Below the pieces are notes generated by a model. The model was not told the DNA's origin. It ran no database searches and saw nothing but the letters and a program-made list of their open reading frames with translations. A DNA stretch of 64,000 nt, from contig NZ_JALDAY010000010.1 in the NCBI RefSeq assembly GCF_022698165.1, positions 248,001-312,000 of the forward strand, read 5' to 3'. The stretch's first letter is position 1. Every line of letters begins with the position of its first letter. This document shows, piece after piece, positions 1-7,872 of the stretch. The DNA comes from Streptomyces cylindrosporus. Its GTDB lineage: Bacteria; Actinomycetota; Actinomycetes; Streptomycetales; Streptomycetaceae. The position numbers and the translations under genes were made by a program.

Positions 1-51
1 CCGTCACGGCGGGGCCCGCTCCGTTTCCGTCTCCTTCGTCGTCGCCCCCGC

Positions 52-240
52 TCACCACGTGGCGCGCACCTGGCGGATGATCCGCCGGCGCAACCGCACC
101 CTGCGGCTGCCGTCGCGCATCAGACTGAGGCGGTCCAACTCCCAGTGTCCGTACTCGGCATGGTCCGTCAGCAGGCGTGTGGCGTCCTTGCGGGAGACCC
201 CGCGCGGTACGTACACGTCGACAAATTCGTATTCCGGCAT
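52..240 (-). CDS. DUF5703 family small basic protein
   Basis: This 62-residue protein has an acidic, aromatic N-terminal half (MPEYEFVDVYVPRGVS) and a very basic C-terminus (RRVRLRRRIIRQVRATW). I recognise it as the DUF5703 family, short proteins common in Streptomyces with no known function. The middle segment resembles a small alpha/beta fold, and there is no signal peptide or membrane segment. The gene diverges from the acidic-protein gene starting at 288, with about 47 bases between the two starts that must hold both promoters. The role is unknown; the basic tail could contact nucleic acid, but that is only an inference. Confidence 0.8.
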   Translation of the reverse strand: MPEYEFVDVYVPRGVSRKDATRLLTDHAEYGHWELDRLSLMRDGSRRVRLRRRIIRQVRATW

Positions 241-287
241 CGCATCTATTGTGCGGGCTGGGGCCCGGTACGGATAGCGTCTGCACT

Positions 288-974
288 ATGTCTGATGCTG
301 CGCAGCCCACCGCTGCCGAGGTACGCGCCGCCGCCGAGGCGGTCAAGACCGCGCTCGACCGCCACCTGGCCGCGGTCGAACGCCGGTCGGGGGAGGACGA
401 CCCGGCCGTCTACGAGGCGTTCAACCAGCTGGCGGCGGCCGCCGAGGCGTACGACGAGCTGCTGTTCCACACCCACCAGGAGGTCACGCCGTTCGACATC
501 CCTGCCACCGTGCCGCCGTACACCGGTCCCGAGCCGGAGGCGATCGGCGTGCTGATCCGCCAGGACTACACCGTGGTGGAACCGCAGCGGCTGCTGGCGC
601 AGGCGGAGCGGATCCAGGTCGCGGAGGGTGGCGACGGGGTCGCCGTGCGTACCGACGAGGATCTCGACACCGCGCAGGCGCTGGAGCTGGTCTTCGGTGA
701 GTTCGAGGCGGACGAGATCGCTTCGCGGCACAAGGAGTTCGGGCTGGCCGAAGGGGACTCGACGCTGTGGGTGACGCGGCTGGAGGAGGTTCCCGAGCCG
801 GGGGAGTGGCTGGACGCGCCGTTCGAGCAGCCGGAGCAGGACCAGGTGATCTGTCGGTTCGAGGCGAGTACGTCGTTCGCCGACGGCGGGGTGGACGACG
901 AGTTCGAGGACGACCTTGAGGTCGTGGAGCTGGACGAGGACGAGGAGTTGGAACCGCTCGACGTGGACCGCTGA
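288..974 (+). CDS. Acidic cytosolic protein of unknown function
   Basis: This 228-residue protein begins MSDAAQPTAAEV. I chose the ATG at 288 because the residues upstream in the same frame look non-coding and the N-terminus from here is typical of the streptomycete orthologue. It is strongly acidic, ending in a run of Glu and Asp (FEDDLEVVELDEDEELEPLD). The first 70 residues are helical (AAEAVKTALDRHLAAVERRSG), and a central block (PEAIGVLIRQDYTVVEPQRLLAQAE) looks globular. There are no membrane segments and no catalytic motif I recognise. It stands alone, ends at a strong hairpin terminator and converges on the RecD-like gene. I cannot assign a function. Confidence 0.85.
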   Translation: MSDAAQPTAAEVRAAAEAVKTALDRHLAAVERRSGEDDPAVYEAFNQLAAAAEAYDELLFHTHQEVTPFDIPATVPPYTGPEPEAIGVLIRQDYTVVEPQRLLAQAERIQVAEGGDGVAVRTDEDLDTAQALELVFGEFEADEIASRHKEFGLAEGDSTLWVTRLEEVPEPGEWLDAPFEQPEQDQVICRFEASTSFADGGVDDEFEDDLEVVELDEDEELEPLDVDR

Positions 975-985
975 CGTCGTCGGGT

Positions 986-1026
986 GAAGGCGGCGGCCGG
1001 GGGTTGGTTCCCTGACCGCCGCCTTC
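986..1026. terminator. Hairpin terminator between convergent genes
   Basis: Perfect 11-bp inverted repeat GAAGGCGGCGG (986-996) and CCGCCGCCTTC (1016-1026) with a 19-nt loop. It lies 12 bases after the stop of the acidic-protein gene and before the end of the converging RecD-like gene, so it could serve both. There is no T-tract, as is usual in Streptomyces. Confidence 0.75.
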
Positions 1027-1050
1027 GTGTGTATGGGGGTTGTCCAGGTG

Positions 1051-1077
1051 GGTCAGGTGGGTCAGGTGGGTCAGGTG
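1051..1077. repeat. 9-bp tandem repeat at the 3' end of the RecD-like gene
   Basis: Three perfect copies of GGTCAGGTG follow one another, preceded by one degenerate copy. The stop codon of the RecD-like gene (TCA on this strand, 1071-1073) lies inside the third copy, so a change in copy number would sit at the very C-terminus or in the 3' untranslated region. Confidence 0.8.
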
Positions 1078-3617
1078 GTCGTGGGGAGTTGGGTGGCCAG
1101 GAGGACCGGCAGGCGGGTTGTGCGGGGCTTGGCGGGGATTTCCGTCACCGCGCGCTGCAGGGCCTGGTCCGCGCCGTGGACCACGGACAGATGGCGGTCC
1201 GCCCGACTGAAGGCCGTGTAGACCCAGGGGCGGGTCAGGGACTGCGCCGCGTCGCCCGGGAGCACCACGACCGCCGCCGGCCAGCGGGTGCCCGCGGCCT
1301 GGTGCGCGGTGAGGGCCCAGCCGTGGCGTACGGACTGCTCCACCCGGTCCTTCGGTACGACCACGGGGGTGCCCGCGCAGGACAGGTGCAGGCCCTCCGC
1401 GTCGGCCTTCACCACCTGGCCGGGGACGGTCCGGCCGAGCGTGGGGGAGTAGGCGACACGGTCACCGGGGTCGAAGCCGGCGAAGCGGCCGGGGCCGGGG
1501 TTGAGGCGTTCCTTGAGGGCGGCGTTGAGGGCTCGGGTGCCTGCCGCTCCGCCGTGGGCCGGGGTGATCACCTGGGTCTGGTCGGCCGGGACGCCGATCG
1601 CCCTCGGGACCGAGTCGGCGACCAGCTGGACGGTGCGGTGCACGGCCTCGCCCGCGTCCCGCACCGGCACGATCACGACCTCCTTGCCGGGGGCGTCGAC
1701 CTGGTTCAGCTCGCCGATGCCGATGCCGGAGACCAGTTCGCCGAGGGGGCCGAGGTCGGGCACGCGGGAGGCGACGTGGGGGCTGACGCGGGCCGCGAGC
1801 AGGTCGGCGAAGACCCGTCCGGGGCCGGCGGACCACAGCACCGCGGGATCCCCGACCAGCACCAGCCGGGCCCCGTCCCGCAGGGACTCGACGAGCAACG
1901 CCGCCGTCTCCACGTCCAGTTGAGGCGCGTCGAGCACGACGAGGAGGTCGAGGTCCAGGGCGCCGTCGGCGTCCCGGCCGGGGCCTTCGACGCCGGAGAG
2001 GAGACCGGCGACGGTGGCCACGGGCTGGGTGCCGACTGAGGTGGGCGGGGGTGCGTCGGTCGAGGTGGGCGGGGGTGCGTCGGTCGAGGTGGCCCGGGAT
2101 GAGTTGGCGGAGGCGGCCCGGGGTGAGTCGGCCGATGTGGCGCGCGGTGAGTCGGTCGACGTGGAGTCTTCCTGCGCGTCGAACCGTGCCGCGAAGCGTG
2201 TCCGGCCGCTCGGGGTGTGTGCCGCCGCCCAGGCGCTGAGGCCCAGGGCCGTCGCCGCGCGCAGCAGCGTCGCCGGTTCGGTCAGGGACGCCTCGCCGCC
2301 GGTGTGCAGGACCAGGCCGTGGCCGGCGACCGCGCGGATCAGCTCGGCCGTGGAGCCCTTGGCCCGGGCTGCCGCTCGCTCCCACCCCTCCGCCGAACCG
2401 TCCTCCTTCGGCACGGAGTTGATGAGCCGGGCCAGGCCGTCGGCGAGGCTCTCCTCCGCGAGGGCGTACCGCTCCAGGCCGACCAGGATCCGCACCGGCT
2501 GTTCCTCGGTCTCGCCCTCCTCGTCCTCCTCCGGCTGCGGCGCACGCGGGTCGAGCGCGTCCTGGAAGACCAGCGCCTCGCCCTCCGTGACGGCGCTTTG
2601 CACGGCCGACTCGGCGTCCGGGACGCCCTGCCGGCCCAGGGCCGCGGTGAGCGTCTGCATCTCCAGTGCGGTGTGCCCGGCGACGGCCGCCTGCTCCAGG
2701 AGCCAGCCCGTCAGCGCGCGGCCCCGCCGCTCGTCGTCCGGGCCGGCCTCGGCGCCGAGCAGCGCACGCGCGAAGCCGTCGGCCTGCTCGGGCCGTACGC
2801 CGGTGACGCGCAGCAACTGCCAGGGATCCTCGCGGAGTTGCTCGTCCGCGCCCTCGCCGAGGGCGGCGGCGACCTGCGGGGCGAACGCGTCCGGGGCGCC
2901 GCCGTCGGCGAGCACGCGGCGGACCGCGTCGACGGCCTCCGCGGCGGGGGCCGCCACGGGCGCGGCCGGCTCGGGGGTCGGCTGCGGCCGCCGTACCGGC
3001 TCGGGGGCGGGGCGGCGCGGAGCGGGCGTCGGGTCGTCGAACACGGTCGCCGTGGGCTTGGCGCCGCTCTCCACGGCCCGCACGGCGGCGAGCAGGTCGG
3101 CGGCCTTCCCACTCAGCTTGGCCCCGCTGGCGATGGGCCCCGCCTTCTCGGCCTTCCGCCGCTTGATCCGCTCCCGCTCAACCTGCTGAGCCGCCAACTC
3201 GGCCGCAGCCTCGGACAACTGCCCAACAGCCGCACCTTCACCACCGACACCCACACCTACGGCCTCACCCGCGGAGCCCGCACGCGCGGCCTCACCCGCG
3301 GAGCCCGCACCCGCATCCCCGGCGCCGACGGGCTCACCCGAAGAGTCCGCGCCCGCATCCTCGGCACGCGCGGCCTCGCTCGCGTAGCCCGCGCTCACCC
3401 CCTCGGCGCCTGCGCCCGCGCCCTCCCCGCCGCTCGCTTCCGGCTCGGCCCCGCCGTCTGCCGCCAACGACGCTGCCTCGTCCTCGCCCGTGGCCTTCCC
3501 CGCCCCGTCCGCCTCCTCGGCCCCCCGGCCCGCCGCCGTCTCCGCGGCGTTGCCCTCCGTGGCCGTGCCCGGGGTCCCCGGCTCGGTCGGCTCCGTGGTC
3601 TCGGGGTCCGTGCTCAC
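1071..3617 (-). CDS. RecD2-like helicase-fold protein with decayed ATPase motifs
   Basis: This 848-residue protein aligns by eye with RecD2 (SF1B) helicases. A helix-hairpin-helix-like region lies near 225-300 (DPWQLLRVTGVRPEQADGFA), followed by the helicase core. Where RecD2 has GGPGTGKTT, residues 440-449 read GGEASLTEPA, with no P-loop lysine. Where RecD2 has VVDEAS, residues 560-565 read VVLDAP, losing the DE pair. The downstream LVLVGDP (586-591 area), the QxxG region (771-780) and the arginine-bearing VYTAFSRAD (799-807) are still recognisable. The first 150 residues and 485-530 are low-complexity Ala/Gly/Glu and Ser/Thr/Pro repeats. The start is GTG, overlapping the aldo/keto reductase stop by 4 bases, so translation is probably coupled. 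I infer a structural or DNA-binding role without ATP hydrolysis; ordinary helicase activity looks unlikely. Confidence 0.8.
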   Translation of the reverse strand: MSTDPETTEPTEPGTPGTATEGNAAETAAGRGAEEADGAGKATGEDEAASLAADGGAEPEASGGEGAGAGAEGVSAGYASEAARAEDAGADSSGEPVGAGDAGAGSAGEAARAGSAGEAVGVGVGGEGAAVGQLSEAAAELAAQQVERERIKRRKAEKAGPIASGAKLSGKAADLLAAVRAVESGAKPTATVFDDPTPAPRRPAPEPVRRPQPTPEPAAPVAAPAAEAVDAVRRVLADGGAPDAFAPQVAAALGEGADEQLREDPWQLLRVTGVRPEQADGFARALLGAEAGPDDERRGRALTGWLLEQAAVAGHTALEMQTLTAALGRQGVPDAESAVQSAVTEGEALVFQDALDPRAPQPEEDEEGETEEQPVRILVGLERYALAEESLADGLARLINSVPKEDGSAEGWERAAARAKGSTAELIRAVAGHGLVLHTGGEASLTEPATLLRAATALGLSAWAAAHTPSGRTRFAARFDAQEDSTSTDSPRATSADSPRAASANSSRATSTDAPPPTSTDAPPPTSVGTQPVATVAGLLSGVEGPGRDADGALDLDLLVVLDAPQLDVETAALLVESLRDGARLVLVGDPAVLWSAGPGRVFADLLAARVSPHVASRVPDLGPLGELVSGIGIGELNQVDAPGKEVVIVPVRDAGEAVHRTVQLVADSVPRAIGVPADQTQVITPAHGGAAGTRALNAALKERLNPGPGRFAGFDPGDRVAYSPTLGRTVPGQVVKADAEGLHLSCAGTPVVVPKDRVEQSVRHGWALTAHQAAGTRWPAAVVVLPGDAAQSLTRPWVYTAFSRADRHLSVVHGADQALQRAVTEIPAKPRTTRLPVLLATQLPTTT
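2038..2085. repeat. 24-bp coding minisatellite in the RecD-like gene
   Basis: Two perfect tandem 24-bp copies (2038-2061, 2062-2085) encode the octapeptide TDAPPPTS twice. Degenerate copies continue to about 2165 and encode Ser/Pro/Arg/Ala units. The repeat forms a linker between the P-loop-equivalent region and the Walker B-equivalent region of the helicase fold. Confidence 0.8.
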
Positions 3618-4600
3618 AGCGTGCTCCAGTCGTGATCGGGATAGCGGTGCACCGGTGCCGACACATCGTCGAGCGCCCGGCAGATCTCGTCAGGAAGACT
3701 AAGGGCCTCCACTGACAATGCGGCCGTGAGCTGCTGCGCGTTGCGCGGACCGATGACGGGCGCGGCCACGCCGGGGCGGTCGCGGATCCAGGCGAGGGCG
3801 ACCTGGAGGGGGGTGACGGCGAGGCCGTCGGCCGCCGTCTGCACCGCGTCGACGATGCGGCTCGCCGTGTCGTCGAGGTACGGCGCGACGAACGGGGCCA
3901 GGTGCTCGGAGGCACCGCGGGAGTCGGCGGGCCGCGCGTCGCCCCGGTACTTGCCGGTCAGCACCCCCCGCCCCAGCGGCGAGGACGGCAGCATGCCGAT
4001 GCCCAGGTCGAGCGCGGCGGGCAACACCTCGCGTTCCACGCCCCGCTGGAGGAGGGAGTACTCCATCTGCGTGCTCGCCAGCCGCGTCCGCACCCCAGGC
4101 GCCGCCAGCTGCCACGTGCCCGCCTTCGCCAGCTGCCAGCCGCAGAAGTTGGAGACCCCGGCATACCGGGCGCGGCCACTGCTGACCGCGAGATCGAGGG
4201 CCTGGAGCGTCTCGTCGAGCGGCGTGAACGGGTCGTACGCGTGCACGTGCCAGACGTCCACGTAGTCCGTGCCGAGGCGGGTGAGTGAGGCGTCCAGCGC
4301 GGAGAGCAGATGGCCGCGCGAACCGTCGAAGCGCCGGTCGGGGTCCGGCACGCTGCCGGCCTTGGTCGAGATCACCAGGTCCCGGCGCGGAACCAGCCCT
4401 TCTATGAGACGTCCGAGCAGGTACTCGGCCTCCCCGTCGCCGTACACGTCCGCCGTGTCGACGAGGCTGCCGCCCGCCTCCCAGAACGTCTTCAAGAGGT
4501 CCGCGGCGTCGTGCTCGTCAGTGTCCCTGCCCCAGGTGAGGGTGCCGAGTCCGATACGGGACACACGAAGGCCGGTGCGGCCGAGATGCCTCTGCTCCAT
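3614..4600 (-). CDS. Aldo/keto reductase
   Basis: This 328-residue protein is a (beta/alpha)8 NAD(P)H-dependent aldo/keto reductase. It has the family start RHLGRTGLRVSRIGLGTLTWG, the DTADVYGDGEAE segment with the catalytic Asp and Tyr, the lysine segment VISTKAG, the histidine segment DYVDVWHVHAYDP, and the NADPH-binding end GPRNAQQL. I chose the ATG at 4600, where family similarity begins. No clear ribosome site precedes it, but a -10-like TAGTGT lies 8 bases upstream, so the message may be nearly leaderless. A GTG 12 bases further up is the alternative. The stop overlaps the start of the RecD-like gene, so the two probably form one transcript. The substrate cannot be told from sequence. 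Confidence 0.9.
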   Translation of the reverse strand: MEQRHLGRTGLRVSRIGLGTLTWGRDTDEHDAADLLKTFWEAGGSLVDTADVYGDGEAEYLLGRLIEGLVPRRDLVISTKAGSVPDPDRRFDGSRGHLLSALDASLTRLGTDYVDVWHVHAYDPFTPLDETLQALDLAVSSGRARYAGVSNFCGWQLAKAGTWQLAAPGVRTRLASTQMEYSLLQRGVEREVLPAALDLGIGMLPSSPLGRGVLTGKYRGDARPADSRGASEHLAPFVAPYLDDTASRIVDAVQTAADGLAVTPLQVALAWIRDRPGVAAPVIGPRNAQQLTAALSVEALSLPDEICRALDDVSAPVHRYPDHDWSTL

Positions 4601-4640
4601 GAACGCCGACACTACTGGCCTGAACCTGTGGTGTGGGGGC

Positions 4641-4666
4641 CTGTGGACAAGCAGTTTCCACAGGTT
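4641..4666. promoter_or_regulatory. DnaA-box-like inverted repeat in divergent intergenic region
   Basis: The 103-base gap between the divergent aldo/keto reductase and F420-oxidoreductase genes contains TGTGGACAA (4642-4650), the complement of the streptomycete DnaA box TTGTCCACA. CTGTGGA (4641-4647) pairs with TCCACAG (4657-4663), and an outer copy AACCTGTGG (4623-4631) pairs with CCACAGGTT (4658-4666). The site could bind DnaA or form alternative hairpins. One full box is not enough to call an origin. Confidence 0.45.
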
Positions 4667-4715
4667 AGGGTCTGCGCAACAGGGACGACGTTACTGATCG
4701 GTAAGGGGAACGGCC

Positions 4716-5771
4716 ATGCAGCTCGGGATCAATCTCGGCTACTGGGGCGCCGGAATGGACTCGGACAACCTGGAGGTGGCCAAGGAGGCCGACCGCCTGG
4801 GCTACTCCGTGTGCTGGGCCGCCGAGGCCTACGGCTCGGACGCGGCCACCGTGCTCAGCTGGGTCGCCGCCCAGACCGAGCGCATCGACGTCGGCTCGGC
4901 CATCTTCCAGATCCCGGCCCGCCAGCCCGCCATGACCGCGATGACCGCCGCCACCCTGGACTCGCTCTCCGGCGGCCGCTTCCGCCTCGGCATCGGCGTC
5001 TCCGGCCCGCAGGTCTCCGAGGGCTGGTACGGCGTCAAGTTCGACAAGCCGCTGGCACGCACGCGTGAGTACGTCGAGATCGTCCGCAAGGCGATGACCC
5101 GCGAGCGGCTGTCGTACGACGGCGAGCACTGGACGCTGCCGCTGCCCGACGGCCCGGGCAAGCCGCTCAAGCTGACCGTGCACCCCACGCGCGAGCACAT
5201 CCCGTTGTACATCGCCGCGATCGGCCCGAAGAACCTCGAACAGACCGGTGAGATCGCCGACGGCGCCCTGCTGATCTTCCCCTCCGCCGCGCACCTGGAG
5301 GAGACCACGCTCAAGTACCTGCGTGCCGGGCGGGAGAAGGCCGGAAAGACCATGGAGGGCTTCGACGTCCACCCGACGCTGCCGCTCGCCCTCGGCGAGG
5401 ACAAGGACGTGGCCACGCTCGCCGACGCCTTCCGCCCGTACACCGCGCTGTACGTCGGCGGCATGGGCAGCGCCAAGCAGAACTTCTACAACCAGCTCGC
5501 CCAGCGCATGGGCTTCGAGGCGGCCGCCGCCGAGGTCCAGGAGAAGTACCTGTCCGGCGACAAGCAGGGCGCCGCGGCCGCGATCCCGCACGAGCTGATC
5601 GACCAGACCACGCTGCTCGGTTCCGTGGACCGCATCGCCGACCGGATGAAGGAGTACGCCGCCGCCGGGGTGACGAGCCTGGCGCTCAACCCGGCCGGCT
5701 TCACCCTCGACGAGCGGCTCGCCGCGCTGCGCGCCGGGGTCGAGGCGCTGGGGCGGGCCGGGCTGGCGTAA
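4716..5771 (+). CDS. LLM-class F420-dependent oxidoreductase
   Basis: This 351-residue protein is a luciferase-like monooxygenase (TIM barrel) of the F420-dependent type common in actinobacteria. Visible marks are the N-terminal MQLGINLGYWGAGMD, the RIDVGSAIFQIPARQPAMTAMTAATLDSLSGGR block with its SGGRF(R)LGIG turn, and the C-terminal ADRMKEYAAAGVTSLALNP. It starts at ATG after GGGGAA. It probably reduces or oxidises a hydride acceptor with F420 in the cytosol; the substrate is unknown. FMN instead of F420 cannot be excluded from sequence. It is transcribed alone and ends at a hairpin at 5801-5841. Confidence 0.88.
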   Translation: MQLGINLGYWGAGMDSDNLEVAKEADRLGYSVCWAAEAYGSDAATVLSWVAAQTERIDVGSAIFQIPARQPAMTAMTAATLDSLSGGRFRLGIGVSGPQVSEGWYGVKFDKPLARTREYVEIVRKAMTRERLSYDGEHWTLPLPDGPGKPLKLTVHPTREHIPLYIAAIGPKNLEQTGEIADGALLIFPSAAHLEETTLKYLRAGREKAGKTMEGFDVHPTLPLALGEDKDVATLADAFRPYTALYVGGMGSAKQNFYNQLAQRMGFEAAAAEVQEKYLSGDKQGAAAAIPHELIDQTTLLGSVDRIADRMKEYAAAGVTSLALNPAGFTLDERLAALRAGVEALGRAGLA

Positions 5772-5800
5772 CACCGGGTTCGCACACGGAAGGTTTTCCG

Positions 5801-5841
5801 CGGCCGTGGTGGGGGCTCGGGGGTCTTCCCCGCCACGGCCG
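5801..5841 (+). terminator. Hairpin terminator after the F420 oxidoreductase
   Basis: CGGCCGTGGTGGGG (5801-5814) pairs with CCCCGCCACGGCCG (5828-5841) over 14 pairs including one G-U. The loop is 13 nt. It lies 30 bases after the stop codon. Confidence 0.7.
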
Positions 5842-6015
5842 TCACGGGGAACAACGCCTGTGCGCGCATGCGGTTACGCTCCCGAAGTGACCCCGTGGGT
5901 CCTCCTTTTGGCGGAGTTGTCCGACACAGCTGTTGCAGCACCTCTGGCGCCGCATTTGACTCGTTCTTTGCGGATTGCTGCGGATCCGGCGAGTCCAGCG
6001 GAGAGGTGCCCATCG

Positions 6016-6804
6016 ATGCTTTCGGCCAAGAGTCTGTTCACGGAGATCCTCGACGACGACGAGTCCTTCGCCCTGTTCTGCTCCATCGCGGCCAGCGGGG
6101 AGTCCCAGGGCGGCTGGGAGAACGCGCGCATCGCCGCTCTCGTACCGGAGAGCGAACGCGAGCTGGCCCCCAAGATCACCCGCCACGGTGCCGACGAGGA
6201 CAAACACGGGCGGATCTTCAACGCACTCATGAAGAAGCGCGGACTGGACCCCGTCCCCGTCCCCTCCGACACGGACTACACGATGCTCCTGGAGCGGCAC
6301 GGCATCGGACTCGCCCACGAGAAGCTCAAGGGCGAACAGCCGCTCACCGTGCAGGACATCGTCACCTACCTCGCCCACAGCCGGGTCACCGAACAGCGCG
6401 CCTCCGAGCAGATGGACCTGCTGCGCAAGCACTTCGCCGACCACCCCGACATCGGCCGCGCGGTGAAGATGATCTCGAACGACGAGGACAACCACCTCGC
6501 CTACTGCCACGAGGAACTGCTGCGCTTCGCGGGGGCCGGCCACGGCCGGGACATCCAGCGCACGCTGCGCGAGTGCGCGCTCGCCGAGATCCGCATCTAC
6601 CGGGACGTCAGCCTCGCGGTCATGGCCCACATGGGCCGCATCCTCGGCTGGTCCAGGGCCAGGTCGGCCCTGCTCGCGGCCGGCATCCACGCCGTCTACG
6701 CGTACGAACGGTTCGCCGGCTGGCGCCGCATGGTGAGCCTCAGGATGCCGGAGCGGCGCGACGCGCTCGGTGGGCCCGCCTCCGCCGCCCCCGAGTTCGC
6801 CTGA
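6016..6804 (+). CDS. Ferritin-like diiron-type helical protein
   Basis: This 262-residue protein begins MLSAKSLFTEILDDDESF; the ATG at 6016 is preceded by GAGAGG at a 9-base spacing. It is all-helical with two ExxH motifs, EDKH (in GADEDKHGRIF) and EDNH (in ISNDEDNHLAYCHEELL), plus acidic residues in the first helix (SGESQGGWENARI). This is the pattern of a ferritin-like four-helix bundle carrying a carboxylate-bridged diiron site. A C-terminal extension (SLAVMAHMGRILGWSRARSALLAAGIHAVYAYERF) is partly hydrophobic and may touch the membrane. It converges on corA with only seven bases between stops. It could store or oxidise iron or hydroxylate a substrate. Confidence 0.8.
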   Translation: MLSAKSLFTEILDDDESFALFCSIAASGESQGGWENARIAALVPESERELAPKITRHGADEDKHGRIFNALMKKRGLDPVPVPSDTDYTMLLERHGIGLAHEKLKGEQPLTVQDIVTYLAHSRVTEQRASEQMDLLRKHFADHPDIGRAVKMISNDEDNHLAYCHEELLRFAGAGHGRDIQRTLRECALAEIRIYRDVSLAVMAHMGRILGWSRARSALLAAGIHAVYAYERFAGWRRMVSLRMPERRDALGGPASAAPEFA

Positions 6805-6811
6805 GCGGCTC

Positions 6812-7810
6812 CTACAGCCAGCCCCGGCGCTTGAACTGCCGGTACAGCAGGACCTCCAGGGCGGCCATCGCCAGGATCACCGCCGGGTACGACCACAGCC
6901 AGTGCAGCTCCGGCATGTGGTCGAAGTTCATGCCGTAGATCCCCGCGATCATCGTGGGGATCGCGGCCATGGCCGCCCACGCGGAGATCTTCCGCATGTC
7001 GTCGTTCTGCCGCACGCTCATCTGCGCCAGATGCGCCGACAGCACGTCCGAGACCAGCCGGTCCAGGCCCTCCACGGACTCGTTCACGCGCGTGAGGTGG
7101 TCGCTGACGTCCCGGAAGAAGGGCTGCGCCTTCTCGTGCACGAACGGCACCCGCACACCGAAGACGCCCCCGCCAGCGAGCCGCGTCAGCGGCTGCGCGA
7201 GCGGCCCGGTGGCCCGGCGGAACTCCAGGATCTGCCGCTTGAAGGCGTAGATGCGCGAGGCCGTGTGCCGCGAGCCGCCGGTGCTCGGCGAGAACACCTC
7301 CGTCTCCAGCTCCTCCAGGTCGGTGCCGAGCTCGCCCGCCACCTCCACGTAGTGGTCGACCACGGCGTCCGCGATCGAGTACAGCACCGCCGTGGGCCCG
7401 TGCCGGAGCATCTCCGGCTCCTCCTCCAGACGATGCCGTACGGCGGCCAGCGGGGCCTCCTCGCCATGGCGCACGGTCACCACGAACGAGTCGCCGACGA
7501 AGACCATGACCTCGCCCGAGGTGACGATGTCGCTCTTGGTCTCGTACCCGATCGGCTTGATGACCATGAACAGCGAGTCGTCGTACACCTCCAGCTTGGG
7601 CCGCTGATGTGCGGTGAGGGCGTCCTCGACGGCCAGCGGATGCAGTCCGAACTCCTTCGTGACCCGGTCGAACTCCTCCTCCGTGGGCTCGTACAGGCCG
7701 ATCCAGACGAAGGAGTCGTGCCCGCGGCGGCACTGCGCGAGCGCGGCCGAGAGGTCCGGGGGCCCGTCCTCGCGGCGCCCGTCGCGATAGATGGCGCAGT
7801 CGACGATCAC
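6812..7810 (-). CDS. corA: CorA-type magnesium/cobalt transporter
   Basis: This 332-residue protein has the CorA layout: a cytosolic alpha/beta domain, a long helix, then two C-terminal membrane helices with the selectivity motif YGMNFDHMPEL between them and a basic end (YRQFKRRGWL). I chose the GTG at 7810 (VIVDCAIYRDGRRE) because GGGAGA lies 9 bases upstream and family similarity begins there; an ATG 36 bases earlier has no such site. It should form a homopentameric inner-membrane channel for Mg2+ or another divalent cation. It diverges from the phosphomutase-like gene, with 62 bases between starts. Confidence 0.93.
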   Translation of the reverse strand: MIVDCAIYRDGRREDGPPDLSAALAQCRRGHDSFVWIGLYEPTEEEFDRVTKEFGLHPLAVEDALTAHQRPKLEVYDDSLFMVIKPIGYETKSDIVTSGEVMVFVGDSFVVTVRHGEEAPLAAVRHRLEEEPEMLRHGPTAVLYSIADAVVDHYVEVAGELGTDLEELETEVFSPSTGGSRHTASRIYAFKRQILEFRRATGPLAQPLTRLAGGGVFGVRVPFVHEKAQPFFRDVSDHLTRVNESVEGLDRLVSDVLSAHLAQMSVRQNDDMRKISAWAAMAAIPTMIAGIYGMNFDHMPELHWLWSYPAVILAMAALEVLLYRQFKRRGWL

Positions 7811-7872
7811 GGTGCGTATTCTCCCGCCGTACTCCCGTGGGCGCACCCGCGTGTGCGCCTACCCTTGGCCGC

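Noticed and set aside
1..51. Possible gene end at the left edge
   Set aside because: Only 51 bases with no stop or domain to judge; too short to support a feature.
2038..2165. CRISPR-like direct repeats
   Set aside because: The repeats are contiguous 24-mers inside a coding frame with no spacers.
4613..4715. Replication origin
   Set aside because: Only one exact DnaA box plus partial repeats, and no dnaA or dnaN neighbours.
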